NCBI RefSeq assembly: GCF_036884655.1
Contig: NC_088356.1
Span: 15,540,001 to 15,604,000, forward strand
Reading direction: 5' to 3'
Length of the DNA stretch: 64,000 bases
Source of the DNA: Musa acuminata AAA Group
Taxonomy: Eukaryota > Streptophyta > Magnoliopsida > Zingiberales > Musaceae
Each line of letters begins with the position of its first letter. Positions within the stretch are counted from its first letter, which is position 1. Shown here in pieces: positions 1 to 12,432 of the stretch. The notes beneath the pieces are model-generated. The model searched no databases and was not told the DNA's origin. It worked only from the letters and a program-made list of their open reading frames with translations. Both the position numbers and the translations under genes were made by a program.

Positions 1-1398
1 ATGACGTATTGACAGAAGGCTTCGGGCTATGGATTCGGGCATCGGGCTAAGAAAAGCGAAAATTACACCAAGGATATCGGAGTTGCGGAGGTCAACTGGC
101 CGATTGGGCAATAGGCCGTAAGAGAGGATGATGCATTGAAGAATCGGACGAATCGTCGATGGACCAATGACATGCCGGACAACATGATTCATGCTTAGTA
201 ATAATTGTCTAGATTGAAGTGTGTTTTACATATACATGATTAACTACGATAGCAAGGCATAAAGCAAAATGAAGTCCCAGAGTCAAGAATGCGATTTCGT
301 TGGAGTTCGATAGTTCGCCGGATGTCTGGATGTTCGTTAGAAGTTCTGTCGGAATTGACCGAGAAGTCCTAGAGCTTGCCAAAGAAGCTCATCAGAACTT
401 GCCAAAAAGATCATCATGAAGTCCAGGAGCTTGCCGGGAGTCCGCTGGAACATTACCGAGAGATCATCGGAAGTTCGCCGGAAGATCTCCGGAAGCTCGC
501 TGGAAGAAACCTAGACTTATGGACTTTGTTTAGTTTAGTAAATATCTTAAAATTCATAGTTAACACATAATAGGGATTAAAATTGGGCCAACCCAATTAA
601 GGGATTGTTGGGCCAAGTTTGGGCTGTATTGGGCCAAGAGAAAGGCCCGACCAAACAAGTGAAACCGTCATAGCACAGTCTCCGAGACTATATCAAGCGA
701 TGGTACCACCAGTCTGGACGATGGTACCACCCAGACTCAGTCTCTGAGACTGTTTAGGCACTGGTACCACCTAGTATCAGGCTGTAGGCGATGGTACCGC
801 CCGTACCTTAAAATTTCGGGGGTTTGAATTTTGGGCTCCAAATTTGAATCCATTTTGGGCCTATAAATACCCCAGCTATTTTTGCATGGATAAGCAAGAA
901 ATATTGAGCAAAATCCTATGATTCTAAAGTTATAAACCTTAGAAAGTTGAGTTCCCTCCTCACAAATCTTAGAGATAGTTCTAAGGGAGGTGTGAGAGGG
1001 ATACTTTATAAAAGAGGGTTATAAAAGGTTGTCTTCTAAACTTGTGAAAAGGAGAAGAGGGATATAAAAGGGTAGTTAGTCTTCGCCCATTGAAAGAAGA
1101 CTGATAGTGGATGTCGGTGGCCTCAATGGAAGAGGAATTGATGAAATAGATGTAGGTCACGACGACCGAACTACTATAAAAAGCTGGTTTGTATTTCTCT
1201 TATGCAATTTACTTTACTGCAAACTACTTTACTTACTTTACATCCACTATGCTATTCCATACACTTTCAAAGTTAATACCTTTACGAAACGGTTTTTCAT
1301 CGAAAATGGATTTAATCGCAACGAAGTTTTTTGAACCGATGTAATTTTTACCGTTGCACTAATTCACCCCCCTCTTAGTGCCGACTCTTTTCCTAACA
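1..1398 (+). repeat. 5' LTR, type C (partial)
   Basis: The sequence is a close copy of 6550-7928 and ends in CCTAACA immediately before the primer binding site. A TATA box lies at 862-868 in the block 'gggcctataaatacccc'. Upstream, around 690-815, U3 carries several palindromic GGTACC-centred blocks. A C-run just before the end (about 1366-1374) precedes 'tcttagtgccgactc'. The short open frame at 376-570 lies in repetitive GCCGGAAG-rich LTR sequence and is not called as a gene. Confidence 0.85.
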
Positions 1399-1400
1399 AT

Positions 1401-1413
1401 TGGTATCAGAGCC
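1401..1413 (+). other. Primer binding site (initiator Met tRNA)
   Basis: TGGTATCAGAGCC begins two bases after the LTR end. It is complementary to the 3' end of plant initiator-Met tRNA, the usual primer of Ty1/copia elements. Confidence 0.85.
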
Positions 1414-1447
1414 TCATATTTCTCATTTAGTTTAACACCCAAATGAA

Positions 1448-2365
1448 ATGGCTCTTTTCGACTTTCAAGTGGGTCATTCTCTCATTCGTCTTCCCTTGTT
1501 CAATGGGACGGACTACATATATTGGAAAACTCGAATGAGAGTTTTCTTGTTTTCTTTTGATTTGAACTTATGGAATATTGTCGAAAGAGGTTTTCGAAAG
1601 TCTTCTCTTTCAATGAACCATTGTAATGATTTGGAGAAAAAGATTTTTTTCCTTAAATGCTAGAGCTATGAATGCTCTATTTTGTGCTTTAGATAAAACT
1701 GAGTTTAATCGGGTTTTTACTTGTGAAACGACTTTCGATATATGACACACTCTCGAAATCACACATGAAGGCACTAGCTAAGTTAAAGATTCAAAAATCA
1801 ACTTTTTAATGCATGATTTTAAACTTTTTCGAATGAAGCCAAATGAAACCATTGTTGACATGTACACCCGTTTTACGGATATCGTCAATGGTTTAAAAAC
1901 ACTTGGTAGAAGTTTTTTTTATTCTGAACTTGTAAATAAAATTTTACGTTCTCTTAATAAGAGTTGGGATTCAAAAGTAATGGCTATTCAAAAATAAAAA
2001 AACTTGAATCATTTACCAATTGAAGAACTTATAGGGTCTTTGATGACCTATGAAATGACGTGCAATGCACGTGAAGAACTTGAAAACCACCTTTCAAAGA
2101 ATAGAAAGGATTTTGGACTTAGAACAATCAAAGACCACTCAAGCATAAGCTCAAGTAATGGTGAACTTGAACTTCTCAAATTGAAATTTAAAAAGTTCAT
2201 GAAACAAAAAATTAAAGAACAAAAATAAACTTAAAAAGAATATAACTACTTGCTATGAATGCAAAAAGAAGGAAGCAATCTTGGACGAAATGAGCTCATC
2301 CGAAGATGAAGGAGAATCCAACAAAGGCGAGGTGACAAACTATGCCTTAACAGTTTTCGACAATA
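1448..2365 (+). pseudogene. Broken gag of the type C element
   Basis: Gag (UBN2/retrotran_gag type) of a Sirevirus-like copia element. The start ATG at 1448 follows the PBS by about 35 bases, and the first block contains the family motif YWKTRMRVF. The frame is lost near 1650 and recovered at about 1809 (motifs DMYTRFTD and EELIGSLMTYEMT). Stops lie at about 1995 and 2226. No CCHC zinc knuckle follows. The tail at 2290-2365 (SSEDEGESNKGEV) matches the tails of the other gag-only copies in this window. It is non-functional as it stands because of several stops and frameshifts. Confidence 0.8.
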
Positions 2366-4563
2366 AGGTAAACAACTTAAATGAAACTCCTTTAATTTAT
2401 TTTGAAATTACATGATGCTTTTCATAAGTTATTTTTAATTTAGTTTAAAAAAATTATATATATTTTTTTTTACATGAAAATGTTCAAAGTCTTAGGATCA
2501 TGCTTATCTTTCTAGTAATTTTGAAAATGATAATGACAATTACATATTTTATGAAAATACAATAAAATGTTAGAATTAAATCTAGTGATTAATTTCTTAT
2601 ATGGTATAAACAATTATGTGTATTGTGATGATTTTGTATTGCTTTTCGAGTTTTGTTGGATGGTTTTCATATGAAAAAATTGAGTATACTTATATAAAAT
2701 CAATCACATAAAATGAAACACATAAAAAGAAAAATCAAATGATAAATCAAATCTTTTGTTTAAAGAAATAATAATGTGTATCATATTGATTTCCGTATTG
2801 ATTTCCGACTTTGATTGAAAACGCTCAATGAAATCATGTTTATTGTTTTTAATAAAAGTTTTGGTATAATGCTTGATGACTTTATTCTATGCATGAGATT
2901 TTGAAGTTATACATGATAGCTTTTGTATGGAAGGCTTGATGATTTTTGTGATGAATCTTGTCCTTGGTTTTCGATTTTAAACATGATGTATGGTTTTGAT
3001 ATAAGAACAAATATTTGGCCATGCTAATATAAAGTCAATCATACAAATTGAAACTAAAGAAGATTAGATATCTTTAAGAATCATTCAACATTATGTTCAA
3101 TGAAGCCATACTTAATGTCTTAATGAAAATGTTAAGAGATTTGATATCATGCTTAATGAGTTTATAGTTTGAAATTGTGCATGTTATACCTTAAAAACTT
3201 GAAACTATGTTTTGGTATCATGCCCAAAGTAATGATGCATAATGATCATGTTTAATGAGTTTATATTTCAAAATTATGCATGATGATTTTTGTGATTTAT
3301 GGCTTGTTGATCCTTGTCGTGATGAAATTTAATTTTTTGGTTTTAAAACGGTGATGAATGTTTTTATTTAGCAAAGGCATGCTTGTATGAAATAAAAGGG
3401 GAATACATTTCTTGAAAATTTCTCAATTCCTATGTTATGAATTTTTTGAACCATGAAATTGATTTTGATTTTTCATTAATGAATCCATGTATATTATGCT
3501 TTTGTGAATCTCATAGATTATGAAAATGATTTAAATTTAATGGATTTTATTGAAATCATGATCTTGATTTCTCATGATTTATAACTTGAAATCGTTTATG
3601 AATCAAGATCTTGTTCTTTGAACTCTCATGTTTCTTCTTATCGTTTACTAAAGAAGAAAATTTTCTAAATGAATCATGATTTTTTGGAATTGCAATTTTT
3701 ATGATTCATAATGAATTAAGAGATTTTATATGCATGAATTAATATCTTGTTCTCCTATAAGATTGAATGAATTTTATCTATATCATGATCTTCTAAGAAT
3801 TCTTTTCGTTATTTATTTAAGAGGAGATTTGTTAAAATGAATCATGGTTTCTCTTGATTTCTCAGAATTATAACTTGAAAATTCTTTTTATAAATCAAGA
3901 TTGTCTACTATGATTCTTTCTTTTCGCTATTTGAGTTATAAAAAAAGAATCATAATATGTCTCTTGATACTCACAATTTGTCTTCATGATCTTTGATATT
4001 TTATCTCTCATGATATGATTATTATGTAAAATTCCTTGTATTCATGAAGTATATCTCATCAGTAAGTTATTCTTGATATTCTTCATGTGATGATATAAAT
4101 GCATGCAATACTATGATTTTGACATTCATGACTTGATTTTTTGATGATTGAAATAATGATTAGAATATTGATGTAATTATGAATGGTGATTTGGTATTAT
4201 GCATGCAATACTTCAGCTTATGATATTGATGCATGCAACGATGAAATATTCATGATAAAAAAATTGTTTTGACATTCATGACTTATTTTTCATCTTTGTT
4301 ATTTACCTTTGTCATGATTTAAAAATTATTGTAAAGGAAAAAAGAATTACAAAATTATTTTCTTCCCTTCTTTTTGGACAATGACAAAGGGGGAGAAATT
4401 TTGCAAGCTTGCATACTTCAAGAAGAAGTAAAAAGCTTGCTCATCCCAAAAGATGTAAAAAATTTTGCCAACTTTCATGTGTAAAATTTGCTAGCTCACA
4501 AATTGCAAGGAGAAAAAAATTTCTAGGAAGCAAAGTTACTAGCTAATTCAAAAATGATGCATG
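2366..4563 (+). other. AT-rich 3' non-coding spacer of the type C element
   Basis: This spacer has no credible coding sequence. It is built from recurring short words such as CATGATGATTTT, AATCATGATT and GCATGCAATACT. A polypurine-tract-like block, 'gacaatgacaaagggggaga', lies at about 4378-4397, followed by GCTTGC-rich words. The same organisation recurs at 38730-41814 and 61880-63534. Confidence 0.7.
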
Positions 4564-5804
4564 TGTTAGGATCGGAGCGGCACTAAGAGGGGCGGCGGGG
4601 GGGCGGGGGGGGGGGGGGGGGGGGGTGAGTGAATTAGTGTAGCGGATTAAAACGTTGGTTTCGACAAATCTTTCGATAAAAACCGAACATGAAAAGCTTA
4701 ACTTGAACACATGTTCGTAAAGGTGTGCAGTAAAGGTAATGAGGAAATAAAGTAAGAAGGTTTGCAGTAATGTAAATAGCAATAAAAAAATGCAAACTAG
4801 AGATCACGCCAATTTTAAAGTGGTTCGGTCAAATGACCTACATCCACTTGCGAGGCCCTCTTCGATGAGGCTCCCACCTTCCACTAGCAAATCTCTTGAA
4901 GGGGAAGGACACTACCCCTCTTACAACCTTTTACAAGCGGTTCACACTCTTACAAATTTTCAGCAAGAAAGAAGGATGTGAACACTCTAGCAAATTGAAA
5001 ACAAGACTTGCTAAGACTTTTCTAAGACCTTTTTCTCAATCTATTGCTACTCAAAAAGTTGTAATCTCAGCTGAGAATTGAGGGGTGTTTATAGGCCTCA
5101 AGAGGATTCAAATTTGGGCTCCAAAATTTGAATTCTCTTTGGTTCCCGATGCTGGCGGTGCCACCGCCCAGCAAAGCGGTGCCACCGCCTGGCTCTCGGG
5201 TGCTGGGCGGTGCCATCGCTTGGCTCTCGGGTGCTGGGCAGTGCCACCGCCAGACCCTTCGGTTTACTAGTTGGGCTTTAAGTTCAGCCCAAACCAAGTC
5301 TAATTTTGGGCCCAGTTGGCCCCTAACCAGGATATAGGATTATCTTTTAATCCTAATCCTAATTACATGTAAACTACATAACTAAAAACATCCCAAGCAA
5401 GTTTTCAACCGCGAACGTCGAGTCTTGTTCCGACGAGCTTTCTGACGAACTTCCAACGGACTTCCAATATGCCCTCGGATTTCTTCCGACGGACTACCAG
5501 TAGGCTCCCGATCTTGTGACGACTTCAATGAGTAGCTGAGCCTTCTCGGTGATCTCCGCGAACCTCTGACGATCTCTTCGGCGAACTTCCGAAAATTCTG
5601 ACAAGTTCCTGATTTCTTCTCGGTTAGTTCTAGCAGCATCTCCGACGATTCTTCGGACTCTTAAACGTCCATCAAACTTGACTCTGGTATTCTTGCTTTA
5701 TGTTTTCTCGTTATCATAGTTAATCCTACACACTTAACTCAATAATATGGATTAGATCAATTAACCCATCAATTGATTTTATCATCAAAATCCGAGATTC
5801 AACA
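4564..5804 (-). repeat. Solo LTR, type D, reversed
   Basis: On the plus strand it starts TGTTAGGATCGGAGCGG and ends GAGATTCAACA, the reverse of a TGTTGAATC...CCTAACA LTR. It is closely similar to the LTRs of the minus-strand element at 52303-60783. It lies inside the AT-rich spacer. The flanks are 'gatgcatg' and 'acatgcaatactt', giving a near target duplication (gcatg/acatg, one mismatch). The rejoined site 'gatgcatgcaatact' resembles words occurring elsewhere in the same spacer (about 4205). A very long G-run with a few C interruptions (about 4590-4626) marks the LTR's U5 end. No internal sequence is attached, so LTR-LTR recombination is the likely origin. Confidence 0.88.
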
Positions 5805-6369
5805 ACATGCAATACTTATGATTTTATTATGATGTATTACATATCATGTATGAGAATCATGATTAAAATTGACTTGAATTAAATTTAAATTCAAGGTTTA
5901 TCTCAATTATGACATTGAAATAAGAATGACACTTTATTTTTATCATAATTTAAAAATTGATGAATTGCATTATTGTTTTGTTATTCCTTTCTTTTTGCCA
6001 ATGACAATGGGGGAGAAAGGATTTCTAGCATGCACATCATGAAAAGAGGCAAACTTGTTAGCTTGCCTTACATGATATAAAACTTAAAATTTTTGCTAGC
6101 TTATAATGATGATAAAACTTGAGATTTATTATGCAATGATTTGAACTTGGATGTCTAAAAACACTTGCTAGTTGCACTTCTCCTTTTTGTTGATGACAAA
6201 GGAGGAGAAGTATGAAATTATGCATAAGTTTATGATAACATGTTGCTTAGATTTTTGAATCCAAGAGTCTCTATCAATATGACATATTAATAGGGGGAGT
6301 TTGTTTAAACTCCGGGAGTTTGTTTCAACTCCATCATCAATTGGTTGTCATCATAAAAAAGGGGGAGAT
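5805..6369 (+). other. End of the type C internal region with repeated polypurine tracts
   Basis: This is the continuation of the spacer after the solo LTR. G-rich tracts occur at about 6004-6018 (caatgggggagaaagg) and about 6197-6212 (acaaaggaggagaag). The final polypurine tract AAAAAAGGGGGAGAT, at about 6355-6369, abuts the 3' LTR. The final tract is the expected primer for plus-strand DNA synthesis. There is no gene. Confidence 0.75.
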
Positions 6370-7928
6370 TATTGAATCTTGGATTTTGATGATGAAACCA
6401 ATTGATAAGTGTTTATGAATTGATTTACATTTGAGTGACGCAGGATGCTTCGATTAGGATGAGACAATTAAAATAGAAGAATCATGTTGGGCCGATGGAA
6501 CATGTCAGAAGATTGGACGTCTAGCCGGAGGATCGAATGACATATCGATAGAAGGCTTCAGGCCATGGATTCGAGCATCCGGTTAAGAAGAGTGGAAATT
6601 ACACCAAGGATATCGAGTTGCGGAGGTCAACTGATCGATTGGGTAATAGGCCACAAGAGAGGACGATGCGTCGAAGAATCGGATGAAGCATCGATGGACC
6701 AATGACATGCCGGACTATATGATTCTTGCTTAGTAATAATTGTCTAGATCGAAGTATGTTTTTACATGTGCAAGATTAACTATGATATCAAGGCATAAGG
6801 CAAAATGAAGTCTCAAAGTTAAGAACACGATTTCGTGAGTTCGAGAGTTCATCGGATGTCCGGACGTTCGTCGGAAGTTCTATCGGAATTGACCAAGAAG
6901 TCCTAAAGCTTGCCAAAGAAGCTCATTAGAACTCATCAAGAAGATCATCATGAAGTCCAGGAACTTGCAGGGAGTCTATTGGAACATTGCCGAGAGATCG
7001 TCGGAAGTTCACCGGAAGATCGCTAGAAGAAACGTAGACTTACGGACTTTGTTTAGCTTAGTAAATATCTTAAAATTTATAGTTAGCACACAATAGGGAT
7101 TATAATTGGGCCAACCTAATTAGGGGACAGTTGGGCCAAGTTTGGGCTGTGTTGGGCCAAGAGAAAGGCCCAAACGGTGACCAAACAAGTGAAACCGTCG
7201 TGGCACAGTCTCCGAGACTGTGTCAGGTGGTGATACCACTAGTCTGGGCGATGATACCACTCAAACTTAATCTCTAAGACTTTTTGGAAGGTGGTACCGC
7301 CTAGTGTCAGGCTGTAGGAGGTGGTACCGCCCGTATCCTGAAATTTTGAGGGTTTGAATTTTGAGCTCCAAATTTAAATCCATTTGGGGCCTATAAATAC
7401 CCTAGCTATTCCTATATAGATAAACAAGAAATATTGAGCAAAACCCTATACTTCTAAAGTTGTAAACCTTAGAAAATTGAGTTCCCTCCTCCCAAAGCTT
7501 AGAGAGAGTTCTAAGGGAGGTACGAGAGGGATACCTTGTAAAAGAGGATTGTAAAAGGTTATTTCCTAAACTTATAAAAAGGAGAATAGGGGTGTAAAAG
7601 GGTAGTTAGTCTTCGCCCATTAAAAGAAGACCGATAGTGGATGCCGGTGGCCTCGATGGAAGAGGAATCGACGAAGTGGATGTAGGTCACGATGACCGAA
7701 CCACTATAAAAATCTAGTTTGTATTTCTCTTGTGCAATTTACTGTACTACAAACCACTTTACTTGCTTTACATCCACTATGCTCTTTCGTATGCTTTCAA
7801 AGTTAATACCTTTACGAAATGATTTTTAATCGAAAATGGATTTAATCGTAACAAAGTTTTTTGAACCGACGTAATTTTTATCGCTGCACTAATTCACCCC
7901 CCTCTTAGTGCCGACTCTTTTCCTAATA
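6370..7928 (+). repeat. 3' LTR, type C
   Basis: It starts TATTGAATC right after the polypurine tract and ends CCTAATA. Both ends look like mutated versions of the TG...CA termini. A TATA box lies at about 7392-7398. It carries the same palindromic U3 blocks and pre-terminal C-run as 1-1398, with scattered substitutions and small indels, so the element is not very recent. Confidence 0.85.
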
Positions 7929-8195
7929 GTAAGTAGTTTGCAGTAAAGGTAAATTGGTTAAATATAAATGCAAATAGAGTTTTATAGTGGTTCGGTCGTC
8001 GTGACCTACATCCACTCTCGATTCCTCTTCCGTCGAGGCCATCGGTATTCACTAACGGTCTTCCTTCAATAGATGAAGACTAACCTCCTTCTTACAACTC
8101 TATTCTCCTTTTGCAGGCTTAGGAGAGAACCTTTACACCCCCACTACCTCCTATTTTAGACTTCAAACCCCTCTCTCGATAATATTAAGTCAGTA
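7929..8195 (-). repeat. Reversed fragment of a Sirevirus-like LTR
   Basis: The plus strand reads as the reverse of the R-U5 part of a type A/C LTR: 'gtggttcggtcgtcgtgacc', then 'ctacatccact', and a 'ctccttttgcaggcttagg' block. It has neither LTR terminus and is cut on both sides. It directly abuts the end of the preceding 3' LTR in opposite orientation. Confidence 0.7.
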
Positions 8196-8270
8196 AACAT
8201 GAGGCAATTAGATTGACCCACGTGGCCTTCCATCGTTATAAGTAGGGACCAATTCCCGATGTAGGTTGAG

Positions 8271-8570
8271 TTGGTCGTGTTCCTTAAGGCTCACCCATAT
8301 CATGATTCGCTATCTTGCCTACGACATAGAGATATCACCGGTGACCTAAGGACATGGTATGCTTGGTCAAGTCCCTCGAGAGTATATCATCGAATCAAAC
8401 TCATTTTATAACGATAGTGTTGACTTAACCGAACATCATGGTTGGTCGAGTCCCTCAAGACCATGGTGATTCGGAGGCCGAACAGGACGGGAATCACAAG
8501 GAGTTGTGATCGACAAGAGTTGCCTACCTTTTGGGCTTAGTGTGATTGGTCGAGTCCCTCAAGGTTACAC
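8271..8570 (+). repeat. Degenerate leader repeats TTGGTCGAGTCCCTC
   Basis: Four related units start at about 8271, 8363, 8442 and 8546. Each has the core TTGGTCGAGTCCCTCAAG (or a variant), spaced about 80-105 bases apart, in the untranslated leader ahead of gag. Confidence 0.65.
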
Positions 8571-8759
8571 TAAGATGCTGAATGGATCATGATCCCCACT
8601 AGAAGTTTGCCAGAGACTTTCATTTCACGTGTTGAGGGTGTCGCATGACTCGCTAGAAAAATAGTGGGAGCATATTAAGATAGAAGTTCATACCTTGATT
8701 ATTTATTTTCTGTAAAATCTGCATGTTTTTTATTTATGCTGCATCTTTATTTTCAAAAA

Positions 8760-11700
8760 ATGTCGCTTTCAAATATCTTACATGGCATACTTGATGTCAA
8801 CCGCCTCACTGGTCCAAATTATACGAATTAGTCCGTAACTTGAGAATTGTTCTCACGGCGGAGAAAATTGCATATGTCCTTTATACAATGATGCCTACGC
8901 CCAAGGAAGGGGCAAGCAAGGATGAGATCGCTCGCTACGTGAAGTATATTAATGACTCCACTCTTGCTTAGTGTTACATGTTGGGCTCCATGTCTCCTGA
9001 GTTACAGAGATAGCATGAAAAGATGGATGCCAGATCCATTCTTCTATATGTCCACAAACTATTTGAGGAACATGGAAGGACTCATCGATATGAGATATCC
9101 AATAGCCTCTTTCGCACTAGGATGACTGAGGGGACATCGGTTCAGAACCATGTCCTAAAGATAATTGAGTGGATAGAGAAACTCACAGGTTTAGGAATGG
9201 TCCTAGAAGATAACTTGTGTGTGGACATTATGCTTCAGTCCCTACCAGATTCCTTTTCACAGTTCATAATGAATTTTAATATAAACAAACTTGAGGTGAC
9301 TCTCCTAGAGCTCCTCAATACGTTGAGGGAGGCAGAGAGCACTATCAAAAAGAAGAAGCCAGTTCTCTACACTGGTGAGACCAGAAAGAAAACAAAAGCA
9401 GAAAAGTCCCTTAAAAAGGGCTAGGGCAAGGGCAAGCGCAGACCAAGTAAAGCAAAGGTTGCTAAGAAAGACCCAGCAAAGGACAAAGACCAATGCTTCT
9501 ACTATGGCAAAGATGGGCACTGAAAGAGGAACTGCAAAGAGTACCTTGCAGAGAGAGCGAAACAAAAGTTTGGAGAAGCTTCAGGTACATTCATGATCAA
9601 TCTCCAATTGTCAGAGTTTTATGATAGTGCATTGGTATTGGATACGAGTATTGCTTATCATATTTGTAATTTATTATAGATTCTGGCAAAGTCGAGGAGA
9701 TTGGCAAGAGGAATATTGCATAATGACTTGTTTATGCTAGAAACTACTCCACATATCATGAATGTAAGTATGTCTAAGAGGAAACAAGATGAGATGAATA
9801 GTGCATACCTATGGCATTGTAGGCTAGGTCACATCCATGAGGGAAGGATTCAAAAGTTGCTAAAGGATGGATATCTAGATCCATTTGACTATGAGTCATA
9901 TGCAACTTGCGAGCCTTGACTTCGTGGAAAACTGACCAACTCTCTATTTAGTGGAATTAGAGAGAGAGTCACTGAGCTGTTGGAACTCATACATAGTGAT
10001 GTATGTGGACCAATGTCAACTCATGCCATTGGTGGATACTCCTACTTCATTACCTTTACTGATGATTTCTCAAGGTATGGATATGTGTACTTAATGAAGT
10101 ATAAGTCCGAAGCCTTGAGAAATTCAGATAGTATAAGAATGAAGTGGAGAACTAGACTAAAAAGAGTATGAAGACTCTTCGATCAGATCGAGGATGTAAG
10201 TACTTAAGTATAGAGTTTATCCAGTTCCTCAAGGACTATAGGATTCTATCCCAATGGACACCTCCTTATACACCTCAACTCAATAGTGTATCTGAAAAGA
10301 GGAATCATACATTATTTGACATAGTATGGTCCATGATGAGTTTCGCTAACCTATCTATCTCATTTTGGGAATATGCCCTAGAGACCATAGCTTACCTTCT
10401 GAATAGAGTTTCAACTAAGTCGGTAGTCTCGACACCATATGAGATTTGGAAAGGGAAGAAACCTGATCTTAATGTTATTAAGATTTGGGGATGTCATGCC
10501 CATGTTAAAAGACATAACTCCGATAAGTTTGAATCAAGGACGGAGTAGTGTAACTTCGTGGGATATCCCAAGAAAACTTATGGGTATTATTTCTATCATC
10601 TTGAGGACCAAAAGTTCTTTGTAGCTAAGAGAGCAATGTTCTTTGAGAAGGAACACATTCTTGGTGGAAACAGTAGGAGCACGATAGAGTTGAGCGAGGT
10701 TGGAGAACCTAGCTCAAGCACCACTCTATAACCCGAGTCCGTTCAAGTACCTAATACACAAGTTCCAACTTTACGTAGGTCCGACAGAGTATCTCATCCT
10801 CCCGAGAGATATATGAGACATATTAGAGGAGAGGATGTTGAAAATATTGATCCTTAGACCTACGAGGAGACTATTATGAGTATAGACTATGGGAAGAGGC
10901 AAGAAGCCATGAATTCTGAGATGGATTCCATGTACTCCAACAAGGTTTGGAACCTAGTTGATGCGCCCGAGGGTATTGTACCCATTAGTTGCAAATGGAT
11001 TTTTAAGAAAAAGATGAGTAGATAGAAAAGTAAAGACCTATAAAGCAAGGCTAGTAGCTAAGGGGTATCGTCAAAGGTTAGGTGTTGATTATGATGAAAC
11101 CTTCTGGCCCGTAGCAATACTAAAATCTATCTGAATTCTATTGACTATTGCAGTACACTATGATTATGAGATCTGACAGATGAATGTGAAAACCATATTC
11201 CTCAATGGGAACCTTTAGGAGGAGGTGTATATGATACAACTCGATGGATTCGTGTCTAAAAACTGCCCAGATAAGATGTGCAGGTTGCTTGGATCCATTT
11301 ATGGACTAAAGCAAGCTTCTCGAAGTTAAAACCTAAAATTTGATGAGGCAATCAGATCTTATAACTTTGTTAATATTGAAGATGAGCATTGTGTATAAAA
11401 GAACAAGAAGGTAAGTGGGAGCGCTATCACCTTTTTAGTGTTAATGTGGATGACATCCTGATCAACACCATTGTCAAAATGTTTGGCATGAAAAATTTCA
11501 AGAGAAGTCTCATACCGATGAGACATGAGATATCGCTTTCTAGGAGTATGTCTCCAAAGACTCATAAAGAAAGGACGAACATGGATAGGATACCCTATGC
11601 ATCAGTAATAGGGTCTATCATGTATGTCATGCTATATACCAGGTCTGATATAGTGTATGCTCTAAGTGTCACGAGTAGGTATCAGGCGGATCCAAGGTTG

Positions 11701-12240
11701 GAGCACTAGAAAGTAAAATAGTGTATCCTTAAGTACTTGAGAAGGATTAAGGATCTTTTACTAGTATATGGAGATAGTAGCTTCAGGGTTGAAGGCTACA
11801 CGGACCCAAGTTTTCAGTCTGATATCGATGATAGCAAGTCGAATTTGGGGTATGTGTATACCCTGAATAGAGGAGCAGTATGCTGGAAGAGTTCCAAGCA
11901 AGATACTACTGCTAACTTGACCACAGAGGTGGAGTATATTGCTACAGTATAGGCAGCAAATGAGGAAGTCTGGATGAAGAAATTCATCACAGATCTGAGA
12001 GTCGTGCTAAGTAGTCAAGAGCCGATTTCCTTATATTGTAACAACAATGGGGTGATTGCTCAAGTGAATGAACCCAGGTCTTATTAGAAGTGTTCTAAGG
12101 AGGTTCCTCCTAATCAGAGAGATTGTGACCTGAGAAGATGTAGGAGTGGAAAGAGTTCCATTCGAAGATAATATTACAGATCCACTAACAAAGCCGTTGT
12201 CTCATATTGTCATTGAGCGTCACAGGAGTCTGATGGAGAT
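8760..12240 (+). pseudogene. Broken copia gag-pol polyprotein gene
   Basis: Gag starts at 8760 and its best-preserved part is 9023-9424. The zinc knuckle near 9490-9535 has lost its second Cys (Tyr instead), and the Trp after His is a stop codon. The protease motif near 9640 reads DTS rather than DTG, and the sequence jumps soon after to the GAG-pre-integrase block (WHCRLGH, about 9810). Integrase spans about 9980-10548, with the acidic residues in HSDVCG, DDFSR and the VSEKRN glutamate visible. Reverse transcriptase spans about 10900-11700; the catalytic box reads NVDD at 11443-11454 and a deletion follows it. RNase H runs from about 11737 (YTDPSF). Many in-frame stops make it a dead copy. 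Confidence 0.85.
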
Positions 12241-12279
12241 CAGACACATATGTGATTGACTTTAGGGCAAGTGGGATAT

Positions 12280-12388
12280 TGCTAGTCATAGGTGCCCAGC
12301 AAGCCAATCACGTGAGTGATGGTATGTGTGACTTGACAAGTAGTCTTTTTGCTTATTATATTTTAGTATTTTATTACTTTATATTGAC

Positions 12389-12432
<44 letters not shown>

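Larger units (their letters stand above)
1..7928 (+). mobile_element. Gag-only Sirevirus-like Ty1/copia element, LTR type C (5' end cut by window)
   Basis: The element has a 5' LTR (1-1398, its start lies outside the window), a PBS, a broken gag, a long AT-rich spacer and a 3' LTR (6370-7928). No protease, integrase, reverse transcriptase or RNase H sequence is present between the LTRs. The gag ends in a short tail that runs straight into the AT-rich spacer. The same junction is seen at 38690-38727 and 61830-61880, so the pol-less structure is a family trait and not a one-off deletion. A reversed solo LTR (4564-5804) interrupts the spacer. Lineage assignment to Sirevirus rests on the gag type, the PBS and the repeated polypurine tracts; this is family knowledge plus inference. 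Confidence 0.85.

Noticed and set aside
376..570. Small LTR protein (also 36705-36998 and 42223-42516)
   Set aside because: The frames fall in GCCGGAAG-rich repeated LTR sequence, and their recurrence follows from LTR homology; only the type D version is kept, as a low-interest finding.
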